Shown piece by piece: positions 45,354 through 56,551 of a stretch of 64,000 nt of DNA. Below the pieces are notes generated by a model, which worked only from the letters and a program-made list of their open reading frames with translations, did no database searches and was not told the DNA's origin. Source of the stretch: Romanomermis culicivorax (Eukaryota > Nematoda > Enoplea > Mermithida > Mermithidae); contig CAWUHX010000167.1 in assembly GCA_963922205.1 (NCBI GenBank), positions 737,713-801,712 of the forward strand, in the 5' to 3' direction. Each line of letters begins with the position of its first letter. The first letter of the stretch is position 1. Both the position numbers and the translations under genes were made by a program.

Positions 45354-46380
45354 GTTACCGTAATAGTAGAATTACGGTAATTTTTCGATTATGGTAATAA
45401 ATGTGTTACTGTGGGTGGAAAAGGAAAATCAATGATGAACGCAAAAAGGAAAACTAAAATGACCAAAAATGGAAAAAAAATAAAAAGAGATTGTGTGTAA
45501 AAACGGCTTCCCCTCTGGGAAGAGGAAGCCCTCAATAATTTGCACCCCATACCCCCTTTGTCAAAAGGGTGCCACCTGCAGGTGTAAATATATTTCGGAG
45601 GTCCCATTTTCTGAACAATCGTTCAAGTCAACAAATGTCAGAATGGTCAATCTGGTCAGTAATGGTCTGTTTAATGAGTAAAATATCGGGAGAGTTATTA
45701 TGCGATGAAACATTATCCTTAGGGGTGCATGCGTATAAATTTTGATGTTCTGCCAAAAATGACCAAGAAGGTCTTTTATAAAAATGACCAGAGCGAGCTG
45801 GCCGTAAAAAGCATGTAGACAAAAAAGGTCTTTTATAGAAAGATGACCAAACGAGAAGGTCGTAAAAAACGTGTAGAAAATTTGGAGAGTTGACGTACGG
45901 TAAAGGATATAGATTCGGGAATTACCGTAATAGTAGAATTACGGTAAATTTTTATTATGGTAATGGAGGAATTAGGGTAATAAATGTGTTACTGTCGATG
46001 AAAAAGGAAAACATAAAATGAATAAAAAATGGAAAAGAAATAAAAAGCGATCGTGTGTAAAAATGGCTTCTCCCGTGGGCAGAAGAAGCCTTTCAAAAAT
46101 TTGCACCCCTGGACCCCCTTTGACAAAAGGGCGCCACCTGCAGGCGTAAATATGCTCGGAGGCCCCATTCCTGAACGATCGTTCAAGTCAATCTCAAACG
46201 GTCAAATTGGTCAGTAATGGTCTGTTTAATGAGTAAATTCTTGGGAGAGTCATTACGAGATGAAACATTATCCTTACGGGTGCATGCGTATAAATTTTGA
46301 TGTTCTGCCAAAAATGACCAAGAAGGTCTTTTATAAAAATGATCAAAAAATAGTCGTAAAAGACATGTAGAAAAAAGAAA
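45354..46380. repeat. Two direct copies of a ~470-bp hairpin-rich sequence
   Basis: 45354-45830 and 45921-46380 are direct copies (about 567 bp apart). Each starts with an ACCGTAATAGTAGAATTACGGT inverted repeat and contains GGCTTCC...GGAAGCC (45505-45530) or GGCTTCT...AGAAGCC (46065-46090), a CCCCTTTG/CAAAAGGG stem and the CACCTGCAGGTG palindrome. They lie between the Maverick remnant and the 3' end of PolB. No coding capacity is evident. Could be part of the Maverick terminus or an unrelated element. Confidence 0.8.
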
Positions 46381-46443
46381 AAATCTTTGCATATCAAAAA
46401 GAAAAATTTTTAATTCGATGCAACATTCTACTTTATTGTAAAA

Positions 46444-49400
46444 TTATTTAGTCCAACCATAAGGAAATGTACAAAAATTACGTTTCAAAATACGTTTATC
46501 ATATACTATACGAAATTTTTTCAAAGTTTTACGAGTAACAACTTTACGATCTTGCTGACGCTCTATACGGAGACTATGTACATCTACTTCTTCTTTTCCA
46601 TTGTTTTTTACAAAAGCAAAAACCATTCGACGAAGCGAATAAAAATTAACTTTTTTCATAGTATCTGATGACAAAGTGATACCGCGGACTTTGATTACGT
46701 GACGGTATTGGTCTGTAGAGGGACTGTACAACCTGTAGGCGTAATTTTTAGGACCTCCACTAACAAATTCGGTAATGTAAGATCCAGAACCATATTCACA
46801 TAACTCGTCAGTCATTTCACCAAGACACCAACCAGTGGGTACTTGATATTGTTGTTTGTCAACTGTTGACAGGTAAATAATACTATCCGTGTCAAAATAC
46901 AATACTCGACTTTTTAATCGCTCAATGTAAGAATATAACTTTAATCGAGCTTGAGCCATTGTATAAGCTGCAATAACAGCATTAGTATTTCCCATGACTT
47001 CGGCAAAATCATCATGTTGACAATATGTTGTTGACACCAATTGTTCATTGATTAGTCTAACATTCTTAATAATATTGGCGACATTCATCACAAGTTCAAA
47101 ATATTCTTTGGGTGCATTGTCGATAACAGTCTTATCCATATTGTTTCGTTGACCAAACTAAAAAAACATAAAAATAATTAAATGAAATACAAAAAACTAT
47201 GCATAGTTACTTTTCCCCAGAAATAATTTAGCATTAATTTAGCCAAAGCCCTCTTTCCAGGATTTTTTAAAATTTTTGAAGAATCCAATGAAATATTCTC
47301 ACGATTGTAGACCTCCATCTCGTATTCACGTTTTTGCTCATCTGTCTGAGCTTTAGCAGGATAGCCTTCACTCTCCTATAAAAATTACAATCAAATTCTG
47401 TCACATTTACATAATATAAAATTTACTAGTTTCATTTTCATAAAGGTATTGACGTATTGAGTAAATAAACCACCAGTGGGGTTTTTGGTTGGATGATATT
47501 GCTCAATATTATCATAATGCCAAACCTCGAAAATCTTGGGGATCTAAAACAAAAATAATATACATAGAAAAAGAACCATTACCGTAACAATATACCTTAT
47601 ATCCCTTCTCTAAGGCTTTATATAATTCTATCGTAACCCATGTACCGTCTAATGCTCTGTCTTGGTCGTTATGCACGCAGGTGGTCTTTTGTGAATCATG
47701 CGTGCAAGTTTTGCATAAAGGAAACAATAATTTACCACCATGTCGATACGGTAAAACAGGATGTAAGAGTTTGGGAGGTGGTAAAACCTTACACTTGATT
47801 AACCCCTCATAAGGTTGTGACGTTGAACTGACCTCTTCAAAATCTTCAGTAAAGATTTTTGGATGACCTGTAGGGTATTTCCCATATTTGTTGACAAACG
47901 GGTATAAACTGCATACATCTACATAATTGATCTTTTCTGCAGGTGTACCATCTTCATTGTACTTAATTTTACAGCATTAGTGCGACCACCAAAGAAAGCT
48001 AAAACAAGAAAACTTTTGACAAAATAAAAAAGAACAATTCAAGATTTTACCTTCTCGAGGATTTATAGGTTCCGGTATTTTGACTGTATCAAAAAATGTT
48101 TTCATTTCGGGATCTGAGTGAAGTTGTTGTAAAAGTTCGCACTCCCACATTTCCACTACGCTATAACCGAGTGATTGAAGTTCCATAACACGGTTAAAAG
48201 TGCGCTCATATGCATCGACTGCTTTTGTATTATTATCGGCTGTTAATTGATATCTATTTTTCATACATTTAGGGCAACCATGCCAATAACAACCGTGAAA
48301 TTCATAAATTGTGGTGTCTTAATGAGCAAACATATAGATATTAAAATTTCAAAAATTTGAACAAAATTACCTGATAAACCATCAACTCTGTATCTTCCAA
48401 TTTGAACTTCGCCACCATTAAGTTTATGTCGAATATACAGGTTTTCATTTTTATGGACTAACCACTTCAACTATTTTGAGGCTATAACAGATTGTCTTTC
48501 TTCTTTACCATAACCTTTGTATGGTATTACACCAATAGTATCTGGCTTCAAAAATAAACGTCGGAAAACTAAGTTGCAAGCACTAGCAATGGTTATTGAA
48601 TTTTCAAAAGGATCGACATTTGTTTCTTCCATAAAAATATCGCGAAATTTCATACAACATTGTCGTAAAACTTGCACATCGCTACGACAGTAGTCAATTA
48701 ACTCATTATCAAAATTAAATTGACAACCCTAAACAATGATGCATTTAAATGCAAAACTTTATACTTTTGCAAACTTACTGCTTCAAGCTTTCGATTATAC
48801 CACTCCAGAAACGTGGCACGAGCCGCAGGTTTCATAGCATTGTAACCGTACATATTGGGTGATGGATATGAGCCAATATATCCGTAATTTTCTTTTCTGT
48901 TAAAGAAATGAGGGAAATATCCTTTACATATTTCACTTATTCCAAATGTTTTCGGTAAAGCCGCCAAAGGCATCGGAAGAAAGTTCAGAGAATCAATAAT
49001 TTTTATCGACCCTACTTTGATACACATCAACTCTAAACCTAAAAATAAATAAATAGATGAAAATGAAAAACTATAAACAATTTACTAATTCACCCTTATT
49101 AATGATATGTAGTTTATGATGTCCATTACGATACAAAAACTGCATTATAAATTGTCCATCGAATCCTCGAGAATTATGCGCTATTGCAGTAATGTTTTTC
49201 ATACCTTTTGCAAAAAGGTATTCGCAGAAATCATTTAGACATGTAGATCCTTTGAAAATACGTTCGCGTTGACCGCATGTATTGCAGCAAAAATTTCCCT
49301 CTTTTTGACGACACTGATCGCATACAGTATGGACAACACATAAATTTGGTTCATGTTCGAACACATCCCCTAATTCGCTTTGTCGTAGAATTTTTTCCTG

Positions 49401-51231
49401 TGTAGTCTCAAAATCATAAAAAACAAATTTTTGATTAACAGGACATTTATCGGTAATTCCTGTTTCATTATCATCTAGACACTCATCCTCATCAACATTT
49501 GTTTCAAATATATCTTCTTCCTCTTCAATTTGCTCGCTACCAACAGGTTGCATAAAACATAAATGATCTAAAATAAAAATTTTCATATAAAATAAAATAA
49601 AATAATTACACCATATCTAATACCTTTTTTAGGTACGCTTTTCTTGCATGTTTTACATTCAAAATAACCGCAATTATGAGGATTAGAATGTGCTCGTCGA
49701 ACCAGTGTATCACATTGTTCGCACACTTTGAAATGATCGCAAATAGATAAACCTGTTTTTTGACGTTTGGATTGACCTCTTTGAGTAAAAACAAGCTTGT
49801 GTCGAGCAAAACACTTATCGTTTTTAAAATATCGCAGACAATCTTTGCATTTTCGAGCATTAAATTGATTACATGGGGGTGTATTGTAACACAGAGGACA
49901 AACGTTTCTGCATCTGTGTTCCATTTTGTTGTTGTAGGCCAGATCGCAATGAGGACAAAAGTAGCTGCGGTCAAAAAATCCAGGCATCTTTGTAATGACG
50001 GAGTAATGGTTATCATGGTGGTAAATATTTAAAACATGCGTTGCTTCAGGTCCTTAAAACTCTAAATACGTACACAATAACTGAAAAATAAAAAACTCTA
50101 ACCTCTAAATATTAAATCTTTAAAGCGTTCTCTGCTAAAAACTTTGATTTGATAATCGGGTAATAAAACAGTTTGCAATTGTTCCCACTGATGAAAACCG
50201 CAAGCTCCTTGATGATTAGCTAAGCCTGCTAAGGTCATCAGTTCTTTAGCAACCTTTGTTTGCAGCAGATGTGACTTGTCAGACTTTCGAATACTTTCCC
50301 ATTTGTGCTCAGCATTCTTATCTTTTTTATGAATGTAAGCTCTAGCAACAACTAGAGCTCTAGCAAAACATAAATCATCCGTGTTGCTGATTTGAATAAT
50401 ACAGCGTTTATCTTTTAGAAAATCATTATGTTTTAAATATTGATGAGCATTGTGAATACCTTAAATAAATAAATAAATAAATAAAAATCTTACATAAGTA
50501 ATTTTAATCAGCTTACCGCTACCCGCAGGCGGTGTTACAACAATGGTACGAATTGTAGACTGACGACTATCAATTTGTATTTGCTCGTTTGATTGAAGAA
50601 CAGCGTTAAGAGTGTTTACAATCAACTCTCCAGTTAAAGCATGTTTCGGTCTAAAAGGTATCAAAACACGACCTTTTGTCAAATCTGGATGGTCAAAGGA
50701 AAACCCTATAAACGCATTATCAGCGACATTCTCAGAAATTCGCTCTACTATACGTTGAAATGTTGGCACTATTTGAGCATTTAAATCATCCATATGTTCA
50801 GTATTACGAAAGTTCACAGAGTACTCGCGACCTTCGGTATTAAAACGCCTAATATTTACAGTACTGGGTTGACCTAGTTCGAAAAAATCATCCGCAACAA
50901 AAGATGCATTCGTTACACCTCCACTACCCCCACCGCCACCACCAATTTGAGCTGTTTCGTAAATTTCTTCCTCATCAGAACTGTAAGGCGTATAACTTTT
51001 GTATTGATCATCTTCATCATCATCATAATCTAAAACAGTTCCTTCTTCTTCTTCTTCCAAAATATTATTATTATTATCGAGTGTTTCTTCTTCTTCTTCT
51101 TTCTCAGAGGTAATATTCTCTGAAGACTCATTCACTATTGTTTCATCGTCTTCATCAGAAGTAATATCTTCTAAAATTTCCATAGGCATGTCGTCTTCGT
51201 CCGAAGTAATATCCTCATAAATAGGTTTCAT
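46444..51231 (-). pseudogene. PolB: Maverick family-B DNA polymerase, 11 exons, disrupted
   Basis: Protein-primed replicative polymerase of the transposon. Exons 5'-3': 50517-51231, 50103-50459, 49624-50052, 49094-49567, 48779-49038, 48371-48728, 48051-48317, 47596-47998, 47427-47543, 47211-47375, 46444-47157. All have GT-AG introns of about 50-65 bp. Acidic N-terminus; conserved NTDDLCFARALVVARA region; Cys-rich finger (YFCPHCDLAYNN); exonuclease boxes FYDFETTQ and AHNSRGFDGQFI; EFHGCYWHGCPKC; motif A DVCSLYPFVNKYGKYPTGHP; motif B as LNYFWGK (usual Ser is Tyr); motif C YFDTDS. Lesions: in-frame TAG at 48471-48473 and a 1-nt frame change in exon 8 near 47960-47970. About 1,420 codons in all. 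Unlikely to give active polymerase unless bypassed. Confidence 0.93.
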
Positions 51232-52047
51232 TATAAAAATTATCTAAACTAGAAAATATAAAAACTATAAACTAGAAAAATAGAAAACAACCTATTCATC
51301 AAAAACTTATACAGTAATAATAATAATAATAGAAAATTTTTATAAATCAGCAAAAACTATTAATTTTATGGTAGAGATTTAATTATTGTTTACGAGGTTA
51401 ATGTAGTACTTTTCTTTTTTATGATGGGAAAGCTTTAAAGACCTCTATAACTCATGAACACGTGCCCATATCATTTCTTTAGCTTATTTTATTAGCATAT
51501 AACCAGTTAAAACCAGTTGAAAACCTGTTTTACTGTACAACCCTAGTATTTTTGTTTTGATTCTTGAAGCTATAAAATAACTGTAATAGCTGCTTATAAC
51601 CCTGTTGCACCATCTTTTCTTTTTATGTGGAAAAGCTTTAAAGACCCTTATAACTCATGCGCACGTGGCTATATTGCTTCTATAGCTTTGACCTTGATAA
51701 TTACTATAACACATAAAACACATATATTTTTCTAGCTTTGATCTCAAAGGTTACCGTACCACATAAACACATTTTATTTTATTTTTGTAGAACATAGCTC
51801 CTCCTCTCATATACTCCTCAGAATAGTAGAATACTGTAGGATATATGTCTTGAATATTTATTATGCTTATAACTCCTCCTCTTACAGCTATAAGCTATAT
51901 ATCTTGGTTATTTTATTATAACTATAACCTCCTTTTTACTCAAAAATTTTGAACACTTTATACATTTATCTGTTTTGTTGCTACAAAAACTACTCGCTTC
52001 TTCTCTCTCTCTCTCTCTCTTTAATATTTCTTCAAGAATTTTCAAAA
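51232..52047. promoter_or_regulatory. Divergent intergenic region of the Maverick
   Basis: Lies between the starts of PolB (minus) and the PC4-like gene (plus), so it should hold both promoters. About 70 bp are directly repeated: 51411-51480 and 51614-51690 share AAAGCTTTAAAGACC and TATAACTCATG followed by CACGTG. Before the plus gene there are spaced TCCTCCTC motifs next to TATA-like runs (51785-51930). A CT microsatellite lies at 52001-52020. Confidence 0.55.
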
Positions 52048-53259
52048 ATGGAACACCAGTTTATGTTAGACGAAAACATGGCATTATTTGTAGTGGTTGA
52101 AGGTAGATACGTGTCAATCTATTTTCGTAACGTCGACCCTAAAACAAAAGAGGCGTACGGTCGCGGATTCAAGCTCATTTTACCACAATACGGTATACTA
52201 GGTCGCAATGTCAATATTATTGAAAAGACATTTTCACATGGAGGTCGATGCGGCATCAACCTTGGTTATAAAATGCTGGTCGAGAGCGACGGGGTTACAG
52301 TACGATTTAACAATTTGTTTAATGGAACGACATGGTGTTTATCTAAAGAAGTGAGTTGATATGAATTCTTTCTTTCTTTCTTTCTTTTAAAATATAATGT
52401 TTTATTCTTTAGCAATTTTGGCGCTGGACCAATATGATACATGAGATAGCTCCAGCTATTTCAAACGAGTACAACGCTTTAGCAGCAAATTTCCAGCTAG
52501 CGATAAAACGCAAAACAAACGAAAACGACGACGTAGCTGGAAAAAATGGTTCTACCCCGAAAATCGTTAAAGAAGAAGAAGAAGTCGGTGCAGATAAGAA
52601 AATTATAAAAGAAGAAGAAGGGATTCATGCTACAAAATTCGCCGGAGAACAAAGCAATGCTCGTGAAGATCAAAAGGAAGCTAGCGTTCAAACGTCGTTT
52701 ATTAATGATCTCTTCATCAATTGTTTCAATAATCCAGACTACGATTCAACGTCGGATACCAATTCGTTGGAAGCCGAAACCAAGCGTATTTGTGAGTTAC
52801 GTGTTCCGGGTTTAGATATTCCATGGTTTTTTGATGAGCAAGTAGTAAAAGGTGAAAAATTATTTATAATTATATGTGCTGAGTTAGTTATACAAGACAT
52901 CTTTAATGGGTGTATTTTTGATTGTTATTGCGCGAAAGAGGTAGGAATTGTTGAGGATCATCAGTGTCCATAATTCCATATATAATATCGCAATTACACC
53001 AACAGTTAATCGTTTATATGAAAAGATGGGACTTATCATTGACTGTTTTGAATATGTTATAGGTGAAGTTCAAGGTTATTACAGTCTTCGCGCTTTTAAA
53101 CAGATGATTGACATATTTAGATGTATACCACTTACAAGTACTGGCCGTAAAATTCTTAAGGATACTGTAGCTTGTTTTATTGATGAAGGTTATCATTATG
53201 ATCTTGATGATGCTGTTGTTATCAAAACACTACGCGATTTTATTAACAGTAAATTGTAA
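52048..53259 (+). CDS. Maverick PC4-like protein, spliced, with probable frame break
   Basis: Exon 1 is 52048-52350 (ATG MEHQFMLDEN), intron 52351-52412 (GTGAGT...TCTTTAG), exon 2 from 52413. The first ~60 residues (GRYVSIYFRNVDPKTKEAYG, then RGFKLILPQYGIL) follow a PC4/SUB1-like beta-sheet pattern. An acidic KEEEE-rich linker follows. The frame stops at 52973 just after DHQC; the next frame (about 52980-53259) continues with LYEKMGLIIDCF and a helical tail to a stop. The homologue at 43659-44540 has both parts in one frame, which suggests a 1-nt shift near 52970. Alternatively two overlapping genes. Would act in the nucleus on DNA or transcription if PC4-like. Confidence 0.5.
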
Positions 53260-53273
53260 AAGTTTTGCTTACA

Positions 53274-53300
53274 TTCATTCATTCATTCATTCATTACAGC
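53274..53300. repeat. (ATTC)n microsatellite
   Basis: About six units of ATTC/CATT in the AT-rich gap (53260-53571) before the ATPase gene. The rest of the gap shows only AT-rich spacer with an AATAAT/AATAAA-like run near 53500. Confidence 0.9.
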
Positions 53301-53571
53301 TTGTATGCTTTAATTAGCTATATTTTGATTGCTTATGTAATTGCTTACGTATTTGCTTGTTATATAATTTCATACATACATTGCGCGTATATTTTGCATA
53401 CAGTAATGCTATTCTATTTTATATAATCATCTATCTTTATGTTTTACATGTGCACTGTTTTATATTGTAATTTTGATAATTATGTAACATTTTGTTTTAA
53501 ATAATAATAAAAATCATTTTAAAAATTGTTCAAGTAAAAAGGTGGTTGGTTTTTGTTGTTGTCAAAAAGAG

Positions 53572-54231
53572 ATGTCAAATGATGATGATGATGAAAAGTT
53601 TTATATATGGAAACATCCATTTAACTGTATAGTTTCTGCTCCAACAAAATCAGGAAAAACACAATTTGTTAAAAAACTTGTAATTTCTGCTAAAGAAATG
53701 CTTCACCCTGCTCCTGTGAAAATTTATTGGTGTTATTCGGAATGGCAAGAAGCTTACGATGAATTAGTTCAGAAATGTTCTTATGTAGAATTTATTCAAG
53801 GTTCGCCTGATTTGAATGAACTTCAGAAAAGTAAAGATACACCTAAATTATTAATTATGGATGATATGATGCAAGAGATGAAGAATGATCAAAGTTTAAC
53901 TCAACTTTTTACTAAAGGATCGCATCATTGGAATATATCAATTATACATATAGTTCAGAATGCCTTTTTTGATGGAATGCGTACGAGTAGGATAAACGCT
54001 CAATATTTAATTCTTTTAAAAAACCCAAGCGATAGATTACAAGTCCGCACACTGGCTCGACAGATTTTTCCAACTACCTCAAATTATTTCATAGAATCGT
54101 ATGAGGATGCTACTAGTAAACCATACGGTTATTTATTAATAGATCTTACACAGACATGTCCTGAAAAATATCGACTTAGATCTAATATATTCCCCGACAA
54201 TGATCATATGATTTTGTATACACCTAAATGA
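53572..54231 (+). CDS. Maverick genome-packaging ATPase (FtsK/A32-like)
   Basis: 219 residues from ATG 53572 (MSNDDDDEKFYIWKHPFN). Walker A APTKSGKT at about residues 23-30 and Walker B LLIMDDMM at about 93-100. A conserved FTKGSHHWNISIIHIVQNAF sensor-like strand and a C-terminal TSNYF...KPYGYLLIDLTQ follow. The family pumps DNA into preformed capsids. The frame also opens 10 codons upstream through GTG, but the ATG after the spacer is the natural start. Intact. Confidence 0.92.
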   Translation: MSNDDDDEKFYIWKHPFNCIVSAPTKSGKTQFVKKLVISAKEMLHPAPVKIYWCYSEWQEAYDELVQKCSYVEFIQGSPDLNELQKSKDTPKLLIMDDMMQEMKNDQSLTQLFTKGSHHWNISIIHIVQNAFFDGMRTSRINAQYLILLKNPSDRLQVRTLARQIFPTTSNYFIESYEDATSKPYGYLLIDLTQTCPEKYRLRSNIFPDNDHMILYTPK

Positions 54232-54289
54232 TTTATCATTTTTACAAAAAACTTTATACAGGTTAGTCGGATCCTATTATTTTAGCGAT

Positions 54290-54727
54290 ATGATATACAG
54301 TAAACACATTTTTTTAAACACTCTCGCTGTGATCCTTTTCATAGCTGTTTTTATTGTATGGGTACAATACCCTTTTCAATTTTATGAAAATGAAGAAGAA
54401 CCTGTAAATGTTACAGATTTTACGATACCAAACACAAAAAATGTTACAGATCAGAAATTATTATTATTACGGGAAAATTATAAATTACATATAATACCCT
54501 TACTACGTTATGTAGAAAAAATTTTACATTGTCCTCAGAATGACGGACAATTTATGCAATTACGAGCGTGTTTCAAAATATATATTTTCAATCCTGTCGT
54601 ATTTTCTTGTTGTAGTCGAAGCAGTAAATTTCAAAACTTGTACATCAATGGAAGTAGATTACGATATATTGATACGATAGCTTTATTACATAATCAGAAA
54701 AAAATATTATACCCTTCATCAGTCTAG
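54290..54727 (+). CDS. Single-pass membrane protein of the Maverick
   Basis: 145 residues. N-terminal hydrophobic segment (about 10-27, LAVILFIAVFIVWVQYPF) acts as signal anchor. It is followed by a probable lumenal/external domain with two NVT sites, one NGS site and five or so Cys. Not recognised from a known family. Lies 58 bp after the ATPase, same strand. Could be an envelope or membrane-associated virion protein; no fusion peptide or second anchor is seen. Confidence 0.6.
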   Translation: MIYSKHIFLNTLAVILFIAVFIVWVQYPFQFYENEEEPVNVTDFTIPNTKNVTDQKLLLLRENYKLHIIPLLRYVEKILHCPQNDGQFMQLRACFKIYIFNPVVFSCCSRSSKFQNLYINGSRLRYIDTIALLHNQKKILYPSSV

Positions 54728-54787
54728 TCGAGAATTTTGAAGAGGTTGGTCGTTTTTCTATAATTCGTTTGTTTTGTGACAATTACG

Positions 54788-55249
54788 ATGTCAGCTGCAT
54801 TTGAAGTTTTTGTCAGAATGGTGCAAAATAAAGTAAAAGGTAAAAATTTATATCTCTTCTTTAACTATTTATTAAACTATAGTATTTTTATTTAAGGTAA
54901 AATACTAAACAACAAACAGAAATGCGAAATAGCTGATTTGTTTTGGACTCGTTTCTCACCCGAAGCCAAGATTTTTTACAAAGACATAGCTAAGGCGTGC
55001 AACCATTTACGGCGTGAAGTTGGTTTACCTATGGGACGTAAAAAAGTTACACAATTTTGGTGTTTTGCTAGACTATTACTGATGGAGTTGGATATGGTCG
55101 AAACTCGCGCTATTTTTGTAGAAGATCTTTTTTTAAAACTAGATACAGCTCATAAACTATTTTTTATGAATATGAATAACTTGTGTGCTTTTTCTAGACG
55201 CGAAGAGTTGAATATCATCATACAAAATGAAGCTTCATTACTATCTTAA
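54788..55249 (+). CDS. Small HMG-like Maverick protein, spliced
   Basis: Exon 1 is 54788-54839 (MSAAFEVFVRMVQNKVK), intron 54840-54896 (57 bp, GTAAAA...TTTAAG, phase 1), exon 2 is 54897-55249; about 134 residues. The F..F...(x)20..LFWTRFSPEAKIFYKDIA spacing resembles an HMG box. A second unit of similar layout follows (VTQFWCFARLL, then AHKLFF). DNA binding is an inference. A GC-rich gene at 62557-62982 has the same layout and an intron of the same phase at the same place. Confidence 0.6.
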
Positions 55250-55331
55250 TGTAATACAATAAATATTTCAATGTTTACTCATCATTTGGTCATTATTGTA
55301 AAATTTTTTTGTACTGTACGGTCTGTTTTGT

Positions 55332-55685
55332 ATGGCTTCTAGATTAAAGAAATATATTCACGAGCTCAATGTGTTGAAAAATTCAAATCGTGTTCAAAGA
55401 CGTGCTTTTCTTCAACATTCTTCCCCCGATTTGATCTGTTGTATATGTGAAATTTGTTTGAACATTTTGAACGGTAATATTCCTATTAATTCAAACTTAA
55501 AAAAGAAATTGGCCAAACATAAATTATTGCTCAGAGGTTTAGCTACTAGACACGAAAAAAACAAGAAAAAAGATTTACATAATAAACGTGTAAGAATTGT
55601 TCAAAGCGGTGGAGCATTTTTACCTCTAGTACTACCCGTTTTATTATCTACATTAGCAAGTTTTGTTACAGAGAAATTATTATAG
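55332..55685 (+). CDS. Conserved small Maverick protein, basic with hydrophobic tail
   Basis: 117 residues. SSPDLICCICEICLNILNGN near the middle, a Lys/Arg-rich stretch (residues about 53-92) and a C-terminal GGAFLPLVLPVLLSTLASFV. This layout recurs as a small ORF in Mavericks of many animals. Its role is not established; a DNA- or membrane-interacting minor virion/core protein is a reasonable guess. The stop is 1 bp before the next ATG. Confidence 0.7.
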   Translation: MASRLKKYIHELNVLKNSNRVQRRAFLQHSSPDLICCICEICLNILNGNIPINSNLKKKLAKHKLLLRGLATRHEKNKKKDLHNKRVRIVQSGGAFLPLVLPVLLSTLASFVTEKLL

Positions 55686-55686
55686 A

Positions 55687-56547
55687 ATGAAATTTGCTAA
55701 TAAATTTGCTCTTATACCTCAGGAGGTTCTGAATAAACTGAATAACTCTCAGGTTTCTTCTTCTTCTTCGATGACGACGAGTTCAAATGAAAAGACAGGT
55801 ATAGCTAAGCAAGTTGACATGTATCGTAACGAGCTAGAGCGCATTTTGAAAGATAATACGTTAACACCTGAAGAACAATACAAAATGTACTCTCAACTAT
55901 TTTCACAATATTTAACTTTTGAACATGAAAAGGCTCAACCTACTACAGTGATTTTAAAACAAAAAGTTATTGATAATGAAGAAGATGAAAAGGATAGTGA
56001 TGATTTGAAACAAAAAGAAAAAAATTGGTTGAACGATGAAAAGTTACTTAGCGGTATTCCTAAACAGTTTAAACGCTCGGCATCCTTATTATTGGAGCAT
56101 GTGCGACGTAACCCTAGTATAAATGTTAATAAGCAAGGTGAAGTATTAATTGATGGAAAATTAATTGAAGGATCACATATTATTGATTTATTACATGATT
56201 TGTCTCGTAAACGTTCAAAAATTGCGCAAACGCTTGGAGTAGATGAGTTTGTTAATGCTTTGAAAAAATATAATGTACCATTAGAGGCTATAGGAAACCC
56301 ATTATGTAAAATGTTATTCACTTTACCTCGGAAACTCTCCTACCATACACCTCCGGAAGAATCAGATGATCATGCAGTTAGTAGTGTCAAGCGGTTGAAT
56401 AAACCACTTGTGAAAGGTGTTGATTTATTTTCAAGTGGTGCCGAGGAAGATATCAAAGACGATTCATTCTTTAATAAAGGAAACTCGACAGAAAAGAAGA
56501 TACGGCGCAAAGCTAGAGCACTTAGACGGTATACTCCTTTGTACTAG
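55687..56547 (+). CDS. Conserved Maverick protein (PX/PW-like), helical
   Basis: 286 residues from ATG 55687 (MKFANKFALIPQEVLNKL). The frame opens 8 codons earlier, but this ATG follows the upstream stop directly. Predicted mostly helical. It has a Ser-rich stretch at about 25-36, an acidic patch (NEEDEKDSDD) and a conserved central block (GIPKQFKRSASLLLEHVRRN, then GSHIIDLLHDL). A basic C-terminus RRKARALRRY follows. The block is typical of a protein found next to integrase in animal Mavericks; biochemical role unknown. Confidence 0.7.
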   Translation: MKFANKFALIPQEVLNKLNNSQVSSSSSMTTSSNEKTGIAKQVDMYRNELERILKDNTLTPEEQYKMYSQLFSQYLTFEHEKAQPTTVILKQKVIDNEEDEKDSDDLKQKEKNWLNDEKLLSGIPKQFKRSASLLLEHVRRNPSINVNKQGEVLIDGKLIEGSHIIDLLHDLSRKRSKIAQTLGVDEFVNALKKYNVPLEAIGNPLCKMLFTLPRKLSYHTPPEESDDHAVSSVKRLNKPLVKGVDLFSSGAEEDIKDDSFFNKGNSTEKKIRRKARALRRYTPLY

Positions 56548-56551
56548 AGCG

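Noticed and set aside
45354..46380. The duplicated ~470-bp sequence as a Maverick terminal repeat
   Set aside because: Copies are direct, not inverted, and no matching inverse copy was seen on the right side of the element, so I did not call it a terminal inverted repeat.
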